Shown here: one piece after another, positions 22,320 through 33,895 of the stretch
How the letters are laid out: each line of letters opens with the position of its first letter
Numbering within the stretch: position 1 is the first letter of the stretch
Assembly: GCA_036250195.1 (NCBI GenBank)
Contig: JAVHZZ010000002.1
Span: 280,508,960 to 280,572,959 of the forward strand
Source of the DNA: Mixophyes australis
Lineage: Eukaryota > Chordata > Amphibia > Anura > Limnodynastidae
DNA: 64,000 bases
Direction: 5' to 3'
Translations under genes and position numbers: made by a program
The notes under the pieces: model-generated
Database searches by the model: none
What the model saw: the letters and a program-made list of their open reading frames with translations, nothing else
Told to the model about the DNA's origin: nothing

Positions 22320-22735
22320 GTTTGGGGTGTCCTATTCCCCAGTGTGAAACAACAATTTTTCTGGTGCTGAAAGGATTATCTAGCAGCACCATCTATTTAA
22401 TATTTTGCACTACAAGTGCTTTGGGGTGTCCCATATTCCCCAGTGTGAAACAACAATTTTTCTGGTGTTGAAAGTATTATATAGCAGCACTATCTATTTA
22501 ATATTTTGCACTACAAGTGCTTTGGGGTGTCCCATATTCCCCAGAGTGAAACAATCATTTTTCTGGTGCTGAAAATATTATCTAGCAGCACTGTCTATTT
22601 AATATTTTGCACTACAAGTGCTTTGGGGTGTCCCATATTCCCCAGTGTGAAACAACACTTTTTCTGGTGCTGAAAGTATTATCTAGCAGCACTATCTATT
22701 TAATATATTGTACTACAAGTGCTTTGGGCTCATTA
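22320..22735 (+). repeat. hAT leader repeat, four units of about 114 bp
   Basis: Four units begin TTTGGGGTGTCCCATATTCCCC and end TATTTTGCACTACAAGTGC. The copy at 33896 has three related units of about 107 bp. The repeats precede the transposase start codon in both copies, so they are an inherited part of the family's 5' leader. Confidence 0.85.
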
Positions 22736-22737
22736 AA

Positions 22738-25717
22738 ATGGATTCAAAGCAGTCCACATACGAGCATTATCAGCAAGCAGGTGCTGGCACCAGTCCTGAT
22801 GGTAGTCTTCCCTGTACGTCATCTGGTAAAGCCTATGTAAAAGTACATAGTCTTTTTAAATCAGGGAAAAAAAACACACCCCAAATTTTTTTTTACCGTG
22901 TTAAAGCAAAAAAGAACTGTAACTGAGGAAAAGTTAACTGCCGATAAAAAAAAAATTATCAACATGCCATTCTACACACGCAGTGGCAAATAAAGAATGA
23001 GGCCTTTGCCTTTCTCTATGAGTGCCAGATCAAAAAATGTTACTGAGCCTTCTTTTTGTACGGTCACTTGGGACCAAGCAAGACCAAGTAATTTGGAGTC
23101 CAAAAGTGGTGCACAACTACTGTTACGTGTGAAAGCCGAGCTGCAAGAAAACAGTAAGGCATTAGAGGAAAATATATGCTCAGAATCAGAAATGACACCA
23201 ATCCCTGTGGAGAGTCCATCCACCAGTGGTATGTGTAATCGTGAGAATTCTGTTAGTGTAACCATAAAGAAGGGCCTTTCAGCATTTCTGCTGATGTGTG
23301 TCTGAGCAGCCCGAGTGTAGCCGGTGATACACCAATTGAGGATGCCACTTTGGAATTAGAAGAGGATGAGGGGGAGATTTGTGTAGGCGACGAGGGCGCT
23401 AATGAGGATGTTGACAAGGATGAGGTTGTTTGTGTAAGTCCTGCACCAGTGGCAGCAGTTCCTGCACGTGACAAGAAAAAGGCCATTGTCATGCCTGGGC
23501 ATAAAACAAAAAAATCCACTTCTTAAGTGTGGAATTATTTCTACCCAAATCCTGACAACAGTTGTATAGCCATTTGTAGTGTATGTCAAGCCACAGTCAG
23601 TCGAGGGAGGGACCTTAACCATCTTGGAACCTCATCCATCTTACGCCATTTGACGAGAGTTCATGGCAAGGTGTTGGGAAAAGCTTAAAGTTCTTCCAAA
23701 AAAATGACAAGCACTCCATCATCAGCTAGGACCCTTCTGTCTCCTACATCCCGACGGCTGCAATCTATACCCACAACACCATCGTCATCAATATCCTGAG
23801 TAGCAATCGGAGTTAGCCCTTCATTCCACTTAGTAAGGCTGGATGACTCCTACACTATAATTGATTCCTCTGAAGAATGTTTAAGCGTTAGTCCCACTGC
23901 TGCTGCTGTTGCTGCTGCTGGGGGTGAAACTTCCTCCCATAAGAAGGCCAAGAAAAAGAGCAGTCCTACATTACAAAAAATTAACTGTGAAACAATCATT
24001 TGCTAGGGGAAGCAAATATGACGTCATGGCTACTATGTTAGTGTAAGATCTGCAACCAACATCCACAATAAACACAGCTGGTTTTTCAGTTAATTGATGT
24101 TTTGTGTCCGCGTTACAAAATTCCATCACAACACCATTTTTCCCGTAAAGCTATTCCACAACTATACCAAAAAGTGTGTAAAAATGTAGTGATTGCGCTG
24201 AAAAATGCCATTCTGCCCACTGTCCACTTAACCACAGATATGTGGACAAATGAAAGTGGGCAAACCAAAGACTATATGACTGTGACAGCCCACTGGGTTA
24301 GTCCTTCGCCTTCACCAGCAGGAACAGCAGCAGCATGTACACCACTATGTAACATTTGTCACAGGCAGGCCACTCTTTGTATCACCGGCTTCACTAACAG
24401 GCATACAGCTGATAATTTGTTTTACGAAAACTAAGAGATGTGATTGATATATGGCTTATACCACTTGGACTCTACCAAGGATATGTTATTTCTGAAAATG
24501 CCAACAATATTGTGCGAGCATTACAGCTGGGTGAATTCCATCATATTCCCTGTTTTGCTCACACCATAAACTTGGTGGTGCGGAGCTTCCTAAGAAATAA
24601 CCGTGAGGTGCAGGAGATGCTTTCGGTGGCCTGTAAAATTTCGGGGCATTTCAGGCATTCTGCCACAGCATGTAGGAGATTGCAGCAGCTCCAAGAACAA
24701 TTTAACTTGCCCTGCCACCAACTTAAGCAGGATGTGTTAACTAGGTGGAATTCCACCCTGTATATGCTTCAGAGGATGGAAGAACATCGCAAAGCCATCC
24801 AAGCGTATTGCACAAACCATGACATTGGGAAAGGGGGGGATGTATTTCACTTTTGCACAGTGGGGAATCTTTTCTGTGCTGTGCAAGGTGCTGAAACCAT
24901 TTGAAGTTGTGACGTGTGAAGTGAGTGCAGACTCTGCTAGCTTGAGCCAAGTCATTCCCTTAATTAGACTATTGGAAAAGCAGCTTGAGAAACTGAAGGA
25001 GGAGATGAAAGAAAGCAATTCCGCAAAGTATGTTGGCCTTGTAGATTAAGTACTTAATTCACTTTGCAATGATCCTCGAGTAATTAAAATCGTGAACTCG
25101 GATCACAACGTTTTGCCCACTGTGCTTGATCCAAGGTTTAAGACCTACATTGAGTCTTTGCTTCAAAATGAGCGAGATGTGAACCTTTGCAAGGAACTAT
25201 TGGTCAGCAAGTTGTCCGCTGAACTGGGCCTTGGCTTGACGAAGTGTCCTCCTTCAGTTTGTCAAGCAGCTGCTGCTCGTTAAAAATGTAATTTTCCAAA
25301 GCGAAGCAGGGAAGACGCAGGGGGCAGACCAGAACAGTTTGACATCTGGGCTGGTTTGAAAGATTTTTCAAAAAAATGTGTGACCTTGCCCATAACTCCA
25401 TCCAATCCGAGTATTAACATGCAGAGGATTATTTTCAAGAGGTAATTGATATGGAAATGTCAGACAGTCCCTTTCCTTACTGGGAAGAAAAGCAGGCCAT
25501 TTAGAAACCCATGTACAAACTAGCTTTGCAATACCTAAGCTGCCCACCCTCCACTGTGTACTCTGAAAGATTATTCAGCACAGCCGGGAACCTAGTCAGT
25601 GATCGATGTAGGAGGGTACTTCCAAAAAATGTGGAGAAGATGATGTTCATAAAAATGAACTACATCTTGTCACGGTCGTCTGAATTTCTTGATCCGATTC
25701 GGGACCCTTGGGCCTAG
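22738..25717 (+). pseudogene. BED-type hAT transposase, broken
   Basis: The start ATG at 22738 (MDSKQSTYEHYQQ) is shared with the copy at 34628. A low-complexity N-terminal region (SESEMTPIP, SPSTSG, an acidic stretch) leads to a BED zinc finger at about 23525-23690 (VWNYFYP ... CSVCQA ... LRHLTRVH). The catalytic core follows: HFSRKAIPQLY, LTTDMWTNESGQTKDY (first Asp), CFAHTINLVV (hAT C/H block), VLTRWNSTLYML, then TVLDPRFKTY. The C-terminal dimerisation domain reads CPPSTVYSERLFSTAGN and RCRRVLPKNVEKM, ending at 25717. Stops (for example 23524 and 25284) and frameshifts near 22925, 23275 and 24435 inactivate it. ZBED-like host genes come from related elements, but this copy shows no sign of domestication. 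Confidence 0.88.
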
Positions 25718-25829
25718 CTGGAGCAGGACTGAAACAGAAACTAGCAGCCTGGATGATCTTCCTGCTCATGTTCTTGCTGAATGTAAAATATAGCAGGGGA
25801 ATGAGCAGTCTGGAAATGCTGACAGAAAC

Positions 25830-26050
25830 AGTGCACTTAGTAATGCAGACAGGAACACTGCACTTAGTAATGCAGACAGGAACGCTGCACTTAGTAATGC
25901 AGACAGGAACACTTCAATTAGAAATGCAGACAGGAACACTGCACTTAGAAATGCAGACAGGAACACTGCACTTAGAAATGCAGACAGGAACACTGCACTT
26001 AGTAACGAAGACAGGAACACTGCACTTAGAAATGCAGACAGGAACACAGG
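25830..26050 (+). repeat. 27-bp minisatellite (LHLVMQTGT frame), first block
   Basis: Eight or so units of the form GCACTTAGTAATGCAGACAGG plus AACACT, varying between TAGTAATG, TAGAAATG and TAGTAACG. Shorter blocks recur at 27390-27525 and 28755-28870. A 27-bp period keeps any frame open, so the frames of 131, 193 and 184 codons covering these blocks need not be genes. Confidence 0.9.
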
Positions 26051-26267
26051 AACCTGGAGCCAACAACTATCCTCTGGAGAGAAGTGTGTTGTTCTGGCAA
26101 TGAACAGACCACAGCAGCAAGTTTAAATAGGGTGTCCCAAACAACTATTGGCTGATCAGTTCATGTGATCACAGCTACTGAATCTGGTTGGTCTGGAATG
26201 ATCACCTGACTGCATCCAAGATGGCCGCGCCCATGCAGCAGAACAAACAGTATGTGTTTGTTTACAA

Positions 26268-26531
26268 ATGGAGGTGTGGAGGACGGGAATGCTGCAGATG
26301 ACCAGAAGGGACCCAGGTAGCCGTGATATGACAGCGGCGGATGAGGTAAGTGCAGCTAAGATTCACGAGAAAGGCCTTTACCATCAAAGACATCCAAGCA
26401 CTGACAGTTCTCTACTGGCAGATTCAAGCGGAGATGAATTAATAGTCTGTGATGATGATGTACACACTGATGAGGGTGAGGATGATGCTGAAGATGATGA
26501 CGACAACATCTTTTTAAAACTTTCTATATAA
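26268..26531 (+). pseudogene. Acidic 87-89-codon frame, first of three copies
   Basis: This frame reads MEVWRTGMLQMTRRDPGSRD, continues KIHEKGLYHQRHPSTDSS and ends in an acidic tail (DEGEDDAEDDDDNIFLKLS). It recurs at 27745-28014 and 29090-29359 with few changes and stays open in all three. GAGGTAAGTGC within it looks like a splice donor. It may be the displaced tail of the hAT transposase or of a second hAT protein. I do not recognise a domain. Maintenance in three copies may only reflect recent duplication. Confidence 0.4.
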
Positions 26532-26669
26532 GTGTAGGGTGTAACCTACCCCCAAATAGGAAAGAGACTTGGGGCATTTTTATATCACGTGCAGTCTTGA
26601 AAGGCTGCTGTTTTGTCAATTTCACGATAAGGGTATGGTGTCATACACAGACAGACACCAAATTGCCTT

Positions 26670-27060
26670 TGTCCATTTCTATTTTTATTGTACAGTCTAT
26701 GCGGGCCGTCTTCTTTTCTATTTAACTACAAGTGGAGGGGGGGGGGGCTATACAGACAGACACCAAACTGCCTTTGTCCATTTCTATTTTTATTGTACAG
26801 TCTATGCAGGCCGTCTTCTTTTCTATTTAACTACAAGTGGAGGGGGAGGCTGATACAGACTGACACCAAACTGCCTTTGTCCATTTCTATTTTTATTGTA
26901 CAGTCTATGCAGGCCGTCTTCTTTTCTATTTAACTACAAGTGGAGGGGGAGGCTGATACAGACTGACACCAAACTGCCTTTGTCCATTTCTATTTTTATT
27001 GTACAGTCTATGCAGGCCGTCTTCTTTTCTATTTAACCACAAGTGGAGGGGGAGGCTGAT
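26670..27060 (+). repeat. 103-bp tandem repeat block (first of three)
   Basis: Units of 103 bp run from TGTCCATTTCTATTTTTATTG through TCTATGCAGGCCGTCTTC to AACTACAAGTGGAGGGGG. Spacing was measured between successive TGTCCATTTC words at 26775, 26878 and 26981. Equivalent blocks lie at about 28140-28440 and 29490-30290. Confidence 0.9.
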
Positions 27061-29549
27061 ACAGACTGACACCAATCTGCCTTTGAACATTTCTAATTTT
27101 ATTGTACATCTATACCGGCTGTTTTTTCTCTATTTAACTACAAGTGGAGGGGGGGGGGGCGATGCAGACAGAAACCAAACTGCCTTTGTCCATTTCTTTT
27201 TATGTTTAACTATAAGTGTAGAGTGTAATATACACAAAAAGACGATGGCTGCATTGCCAATAGGCTTGGGCCTAGCTGGAGCAGGACTGAAACAGAAACT
27301 AGCAGCCTGGATGATCTTCCTGCTCATGTTCTTGCTGAATGTAAAATATATCAGGGGAATGAGCAGTCTGGAAATGCTGACAGAAACAGTGCACTTAGTA
27401 ATGCAGACAGGAACACTGCACTTAGTAATGCAGACAGGAACACTGCACTTAGAAATGCAGACAGGAACACTGCACTTAGTAACGCAGACAGGAACACTGC
27501 ACCTAGAAATGCAGACAGGAACACAGGAACCTGGAGCCAAGAACTATCCTCTGGAGAGAAGTGTGTTGTTCTGGCAATGAACAGATCACAGCAGCAGGTT
27601 TAAATAGGGTGTCCCAAACAACTATTGGCTGATCAGTTCATATGATCACAGCTACTGAATCTGGTTGGTCTGGAATGATCACCTGACTGCATCCAAGATG
27701 GCCGCACCCATGCAGCAGAACAAACCGTATGTGTTTGTTTACAAATGGAGGTGTGGAGGACGGGAATGCTGCAGACGACCAGAAGGGACCCAGGTAGCCG
27801 TGATATGACAGTGGCGGATGAGGTAAGTGCGGCTAAGATCCACGAGGAAGGCCTTTACCATCAAAGACATCCAAGCACTGACAGTTCTCTACTGGCAGAT
27901 TCAAGCGGAGATGAATTAATACTATGTGATGACGATGTACACACTGATGAGGGTGAGGATGATGCTGAAGATGATGACGACAACATCTTTTTAAAACTTT
28001 CTATATACGTGTAGGGTGTAATCTACCCCCAAATACGAAAGGGACTTGGGGCATTTTTATATCACGTACAGTCTTAAAAGGCTGCTGTTTTGTCAATTTC
28101 ACGATAAGGGTATGGTGTCATACACAGACAGACACCAAATTGCCTTTGTCCATTTCTATTTTTATTGTACAGTCTATGCAGGCCATCTTCTTTTCTATTT
28201 AACTACAAGTGGAGGGGGAGGCTGATACAGACTGACACCAAACTGCCTTTGTCCATTTCTATTTTTATTGTACAGTCTATGCAGGCCGTCTTCTTTTCTA
28301 TTTAACTACAAGTGGAGGGGGAGGCTGATACAGACTGACACCAAACTGCCTTTGTCCATTTCTATTTTTATTGAACAGTCTATGCAGGCCGTCTTCTTTT
28401 CTATTTAACCACAAGTGGAGGGGGAGGCTGATACAGACTGACACCAATCTGCCTTTGAACATTTCTAATTTTATTGTACATCTATACCGGCTGTTTTTTC
28501 TCTATTTAACTACAAGTGGAGGGGGGGGGGGCGATGCAGACAGAAACCAAACTGCCTTTGTCCATTTCTTTTTATGTTTAACTATAAGTGTAGAGTGTAA
28601 TATACACAAAAAGACGATGGCTGCATTGCCAATAGGCTTGGGCCTAGCTGGAGCAGGACTGAAACAGAAACTAGCAGCCTGGATGATCTTCCTGCTCATG
28701 TTCTTGCTGAATGTAAAATATAGCAGGGGAATGAGCAGTCTGGAAATGCTGACAGAAACAGTGCACTTAGTAATGCAGACAGGAACACTGCACTTAGTAA
28801 TGCAGACAGGAACACTGCACTTAGTAACGCAGACAGGAACACTGCACTTAGAAATGCAGACAGGAACACAGGAACCTGGAGCCAAGAACTATCCTCTGGA
28901 GAGAAGTGTGTTGTTCTGGCAATGAACAGATCACAGCAGCAGGTTTAAATAGGGTGTCCCAAACAACTATTGGCTGATCAGTTCATATGATCACAGCTAC
29001 TGAATCTGGTTGGTCTGGAATGATCACCTGACTGCATCCAAGATGGCCGCACCCATGCAGCAGAACAAACAGTATGTGTTTGTTTACAAATGGAGGTGTG
29101 GAGGACGGGAATGCTGCAGATGACCAGAAGGGACCCAGGTAGCCGTGATATGACAGTGGCGGATGAGGTAAGTGCGGCTAAGATCCACGAGGAAGGCCTT
29201 TACCATCAAAGACATCCAAGCACTGACAGTTCTCTACTGGCAGATTCAAGCGGAGATGAATTAATACTATGTGATGATGATGTACACACTGATGAGGGTG
29301 AGGATGATGCTGAAGATGATGACGACAACATCTTTTTAAAACTTTCTATATACGTGTAGGGTGTAATCTACCCCCAAATACGAAAGGGACTTGGGGCATT
29401 TTTATATCACGTACAGTCTTAAAAGGCTGCTGTTTTGTCAATTTCACGATAAGGGTATGGTGTCATACACAGACAGACACCAAATTGCCTTTGTCCATTT
29501 CTATTTTTATTGCACAGTCTATGCGGGCCGTCTTCTTTTCTATTTAACT

Positions 29550-29839
29550 CATACTTGCCAACTCTCCCGCATTGTCCGGGAGACTCCCGCATTTTGCGAG
29601 AGTCTCCCGGACGAGTGTGGCAATCTCCCTGATAGGAAGGGGGACAAATTTAGTTTAAACGCCGCGATTCACCCGGAATCGCGGCGTTTAGCCCCGCCCC
29701 CACTGTAAAATGACGCGATTTGCGTCATTCCGTCACGGGGGCGGGGCCAAAATGACGCGATTTCGCAGCCCCGCCCCCTGCACGCCCACGTCCCAGCCGG
29801 CATCTCCCGGAAGAAAAAATAAAAATGTTGGCAAGTATG
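29550..29839. mobile_element. CATACTTGCC-family MITE, ATTTAACT TSD
   Basis: It starts CATACTTGCCAACTCTCCCG and ends GTTGGCAAGTATG with perfect 8-bp duplications ATTTAACT (29542-29549 and 29840-29847). Inside are nested palindromes (GGGAGACTCCCG and CGCCGCGATTC / GAATCGCGGCG) and GC-box-like GGGGGCGGGGCC. The insertion is in a 103-bp repeat of the hAT array and is younger than it. Confidence 0.92.
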
Positions 29840-30895
29840 ATTTAACTACAAGTGGAGGGGGGCAGCCTATACAGATAGACACCAAACTGCCTTTGTCCAT
29901 TTCTATTTTTATTGTACAGTCTATGCAGGTCATCTTCTTTTCTATTTAACTACAAGTGGAGGGGGAGGCTGATACAGACTGACACCAAACTGCCTTTGTC
30001 CATTTCTATTTTTATTGTACAGTCTATGCAGGCCATCTTCTTTTCTATTTAACTACAAGTGGAGGAGAAGAGCCTATACAGACTGACACCAAACTGCCTT
30101 TGTCCATTTCTATTTTTATTGTACAGTCTATGCAGGCCGTCTTCTTTTCTATTTAACTACAAGTGGAGGAGGGGAGCCTATACAGACAAACACCAAACTG
30201 CCTTTGTCCATTTCTATTTTTATTGTACAGTCTATGCAGGCCGTCTTCTTTTCTATTTAACCACAAGTGGAGGGGGAGGCTGATACAGACTGACACCAAT
30301 CTGCCTTTGAACATTTCTATTTTTATTGTACATCTATACCGGCTGTTTTTTCTCTATTTAACTACAAGTGGAGGGGGGTGGGCCGATGCAGACAGAAACC
30401 AAACTGCCTTTGTCCATTTCTTTTTATATTTAACTATAAGTGTAGAGAGTAATATACACCCAAAGACGATGGCTGCATTGCCAATAGGCTAAGATGGAGA
30501 GGAAGGTTTGTGTGTAGAATTAAGGATGGCCTACCAGGGATTAAACTGTTTTTTTTCATAATTTATTAGTTTTAGAATTACCTTACTTATCCAAGAAACA
30601 GGTGGAACACTAAATTAGGTTATTTTAGCCCGAAAAAAAATTGATTTTTAAACAACATTGCGAAACAAAACCAAACAAAACCAAAACCAAAACCAAAATA
30701 CAAAGGTAAACCAGATCCAAAACCATTGCTGCCCCTTCGAACATATCTGCTCAAATAGCACTGTGACTAGTTCCTTTCTTCTGCCAACTATAACACCAGG
30801 GGGTAAATGTATCAAGCTGGGATTTTTCTGGCAATTTGAAATTGTTACAAATCACCTTAAATCGCTGATGATTTGTATCTGCAGGATGTATTATA

Positions 30896-31148
30896 CATAC
30901 TTGCCAACTCTCCCGGAACGTCCGGGAGACTCCCGCATTTCGCAAGAGTCTCCAGGACTCCCGGGAGAGTGTGGCAATCTCCCTGAATTCAGTTTAAACG
31001 CCGCGATTCACCCGGAATCGTGGCGTTTGGCCCCGCCCCCGCTGTATAATGACGCGATTTGCGTCATTACGTCGGCGCCCCGCCCCCTGCACGCCCACGT
31101 CCCAGCCGGCATCTCCCGGAAGAAGAAAAACAAATGTTGGCAAGTATG
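30896..31148. mobile_element. CATACTTGCC-family MITE, GTATTATA TSD
   Basis: It starts CATACTTGCCAACTCTCCCG and ends TGTTGGCAAGTATG, flanked by GTATTATA at 30888-30895 and 31149-31156. It is very close to the copy at 29550, with the same CGCCGCGATTC stem and GACGCGATTTGCGTCATT word, suggesting recent spread from one source. It is inserted in a GGGGTAAATGTATCAAGC-type repeat that starts at about 30800. Confidence 0.92.
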
Positions 31149-32078
31149 GTATTATACTCCGCTTTGGAGGGTCCAAACTGAAATCACCAGGAATGTGTGA
31201 CAATTTCAAAACATCTATCCTGTCGGTGGCTTAGTCAAACTTGCCGGAAAGTTGCCAAAAAAATTGCTGGTTTTTTTAGACCTGATTCTGATAGGCTATA
31301 TAGTTCCAACAGCATGCTATTCAAGCTATCTTGCCATTTATTACGTAAGAGGAGGCACCGTTAACTTATGAACTATACATCAACCATTATTTCTTGATTA
31401 AGGGGAGAAAATAATTAACTTATGAGGCAAAATTAAAAAAAAAAAACAGTTAGGTGAGAAATATTATCTTATAATTAAATTAAAGGGGAAATATTATTTG
31501 ATTACTAAAAAATTTTTTATAGCGCAAAACATATTATTTCATGATGGGGAAACCAATTAAAGTGCATACTTGTGGCACTACAAATGCTAGCATGCACTTG
31601 TTAATAAGGTGCAGGTAGAGAATAGGTTTGGAGAGTTTACTATTTGGAAATGTATGTATAAGTACAGCGATCCAATAGTATATGGCTAACTCTCAACCAG
31701 GTATACTCTCTGACTAAAAGTACATTAAAATGTATTACTTCCTTTGTAGTATGGCATCTGTTCTAACCAGGCAGAACAGATAGAATTGGTGTACTGTATT
31801 ATGTTCTTCCCTCTTTTAGTAATCAGTTAATTTATGCACATATATAGTTTCATTATAGTGTACAACAGATGTAAGGTGCCCTGGCTATAAAGGCACCACA
31901 GATACCACAGAAGTAACTGTGATCTACAGCATGTTCCATGTGGTGATGCGCAGTTAACATAGCCATTTTGGATATTTCACATAGTGGAGATGTTCCCGTA
32001 GCTGTCCTTTGGCAAGGAGGTACAGTAAGTTACAAGCTAGAGTCTGATAGTAATTAAAATATAATATATATATGTTAC

Positions 32079-32224
32079 CTTGCAGCCTTCACATGCATGC
32101 ACCCCATAATGGAACCCAGAAGCTTTGTCACCACAAATCTTGCAATCCACGTTTTGCACAGTTTCCTGATGCTCTAGGGTACCTGAAAGCTGCTCATCTG
32201 TGGATGGAGATCGAGGTGGGACTT
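32079..32224 (-). CDS. PPARD: PPAR delta, first zinc-finger exon
   Basis: This exon encodes the end of the A/B region and the first zinc finger, [22 protein letters not shown]. The four zinc cysteines and the P-box CEGCK, which selects AGGTCA half-sites, are present. The donor is AAG|GTAACA (GT at 32078-32077). The likely acceptor is TTTCAG at 32230-32225, giving a 146-bp exon that starts with two bases completing a Glu or similar codon. Residues before the finger ([14 protein letters not shown]) fit the position of the Ser/Pro-rich stretch in mammalian delta. The frame stays open upstream of the acceptor to an ATG at 32258. The upstream coding exon with the normal start was not recognised, so this protein is partial. 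Confidence 0.93.
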
Positions 32225-32536
32225 CTGAAATATTAAGAAGACTGTTGTTGATCTCCATACATTAGAGGTTATTTGCTAGTTGTAAAAATCATGCAGTGCA
32301 GTGTATGTACATTTACATAATTCTGTTTCATTACAAGTTTTTGCATATATTGCTGGTCATGTTTTTGGCAAGAAAATATCTGAACAGCATACAAAATAAA
32401 AACATTTTCTAACAGTTTAAACACTTGATTTGCTCTTATTGACATGTTAAGGCAATCACTGTCTGCTTGTGATTCTGATTTTTGGCTTGTAATTCAACCT
32501 TAGACCTATGCTTCCAGTTTTGGTCCGTGATCCATC

Positions 32537-32538
<2 letters not shown>

Positions 32539-32605
<67 letters not shown>

Positions 32606-32620
32606 TATACATATATATAT
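32539..32620. repeat. (AT)n microsatellite
   Basis: A run of about 80 bases of alternating A and T, with short ACAC interruptions near its right end. It lies a few hundred bases upstream of the first visible PPARD exon. Confidence 0.95.
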
Positions 32621-33279
32621 CATCTCATTGTCATCTGGTGATGCACTGTCAGCTCCTGCTTAGTGAGGTTACAACCTGTGGGTGTCCTGCAGAAAAGTAT
32701 TTCCTGGAATATACTGAACAATCATTAAACATCATTCCCCATGTGAACCAGCCCAAACTGCTAGCAGCGAAGTGGGTCTTCTAATATCACTCATGAATTG
32801 ATTATTACAATCAGATTTTAGAAAAGTGCCACCCCATTCACAGGAACTTGATTATATGTAAAGGTGGTCCTCAGTTGCAGCTTCAAAGAAATAGAAAGGG
32901 TTTCCATCTCTTCATAGATTCTTTAATGTGTAAGAAAATTAAATTGTATATTCAGAACAAAAAACAAACAAAATATAGTGTGTACCATCAAACAATAAGA
33001 CTTGCACTAGCAAAGACCAATAGGTCATAGAGGAGGACGGTGCACATTATATTTTGTTTCTTTTTCGGTCTTATTCTTCATTAAGAGAATTTTCCAACAC
33101 ATTGATTAAAATCAGGGCTTTCTTGGTGGAGGGTTTTAAAGGTCCTTTTATAGGTCTAAAAAGCACTGCAGTGTACTGTAACAAATACACTAATATACAC
33201 CTGTACTAGCTCATTTAAATATCTTGTTCACTCATTAGAAGAGGAAATATACAAATCTATTATTTTTATCTTTATATTT

Positions 33280-33370
33280 GTAGTGCCAACATATTATGCA
33301 GTGCTTTACAGAGAATGTTTTAATCATCCACATCAGTCCCTGCCCCCATTGAGGTTTACGGTTTAAATTC
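33280..33370 (-). repeat. SINE/L2 3' tail fragment
   Basis: The minus strand reads AAACCTCAATGGGGGCAGGG, then CTCTGTAAAGCACTGCATAAT, matching the 3' part of the V-domain SINE (GCTCCAATGGGGCAGGGACTG ... TACAGCGCTGCGGAAT). Only the tail is present. A similar minus-strand tail with a TAA repeat lies at about 33760-33840. Confidence 0.65.
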
Positions 33371-33895
33371 TCTATGACATAAACACATCCACTAGGCAGA
33401 GCCACCATCAGGGGTGTACAGGGGATACTGGTGCAAGGGGTACAAGTACACCAGGGGCCTGCTGCCTGCTGATGTTCCCAGCGGCAGTGAGCTTCTGTAC
33501 CTTCTGTGTTCTAAGGCAATCATCTTCCCATCAAGGGAAGCTGCCACACTCACACAAATGACAGTCACTGCGAACACAGTGACAGCAGCAGTAATGTGAT
33601 GGTATCACCTGATGTCACACTTCTCTTCCTGGTGCCATTGTACAGAGAAAGGCAAGGAGCGCTCAGTAATATTTACATAAGAGAAAACTTTATTTTCAGT
33701 TAGAGAACAACTATTGTCTTTTTTTCCAAAACAACTTGCCTCCACCTGCTAGCCAATATTATTATTATTATTATAGATTTGTAATACGCCACAGTGCTCC
33801 GCAGCGCCATACAGTAGGGAAAACAGTACATACATAAAACAGTGAAATAAAAGGCAGACAAAATAAATGCAGACATGAAAATAAAGGGGTTGGAG

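Larger units (their letters stand above)
25708..30490 (+). repeat. Hierarchical tandem array (27 bp, 103 bp, about 1.4 kb)
   Basis: Macro-units start at GGGCCTAGCTGGAGCAGG (about 25710, 27268 and 28640). Each holds a 27-bp minisatellite (nine codons, LHLVMQTGT), a spacer with CAAGATGGCCGC, an acidic reading frame and a run of 103-bp units. The second-to-third spacing is 1372 bp and the first-to-second about 1558 bp, because copy numbers of the inner repeats differ. The third unit carries a MITE. Inner units are almost identical, so the amplification is recent compared with the broken transposase beside it. Confidence 0.92.
21950..30720 (+). mobile_element. Large BED-finger hAT element with expanded tandem array
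   Basis: The left end TAAAGATGGGCGGGCTCGG matches the copy at 33896 (TAGAAATGGGCGGGCTCGG). Then come a TATA-like ATAAATACCC leader, four units of a 114-bp leader repeat, the transposase (22738-25717), and a 3' region that has become a multi-level tandem array to about 30490. Sequence resembling the element's A/C-rich end (CCAAAACCAAAACC) reaches about 30720, but no matching terminal repeat or 8-bp duplication was found there, so the right end is uncertain. A MITE is nested at 29550-29839. The element lies in the PPARD intron, antisense to the gene. Confidence 0.7.

Noticed and set aside
27130..27580. Frames with repeated LHLVMQTGT or VPVCISKCS, which look like repeat proteins
   Set aside because: They come from the 27-bp minisatellite read on either strand. 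The 27-bp period keeps frames open by itself.
25830..28870. CRISPR-like spaced repeats
   Set aside because: Units are contiguous or nearly so, without unique spacers of constant length, and the surrounding DNA is vertebrate.
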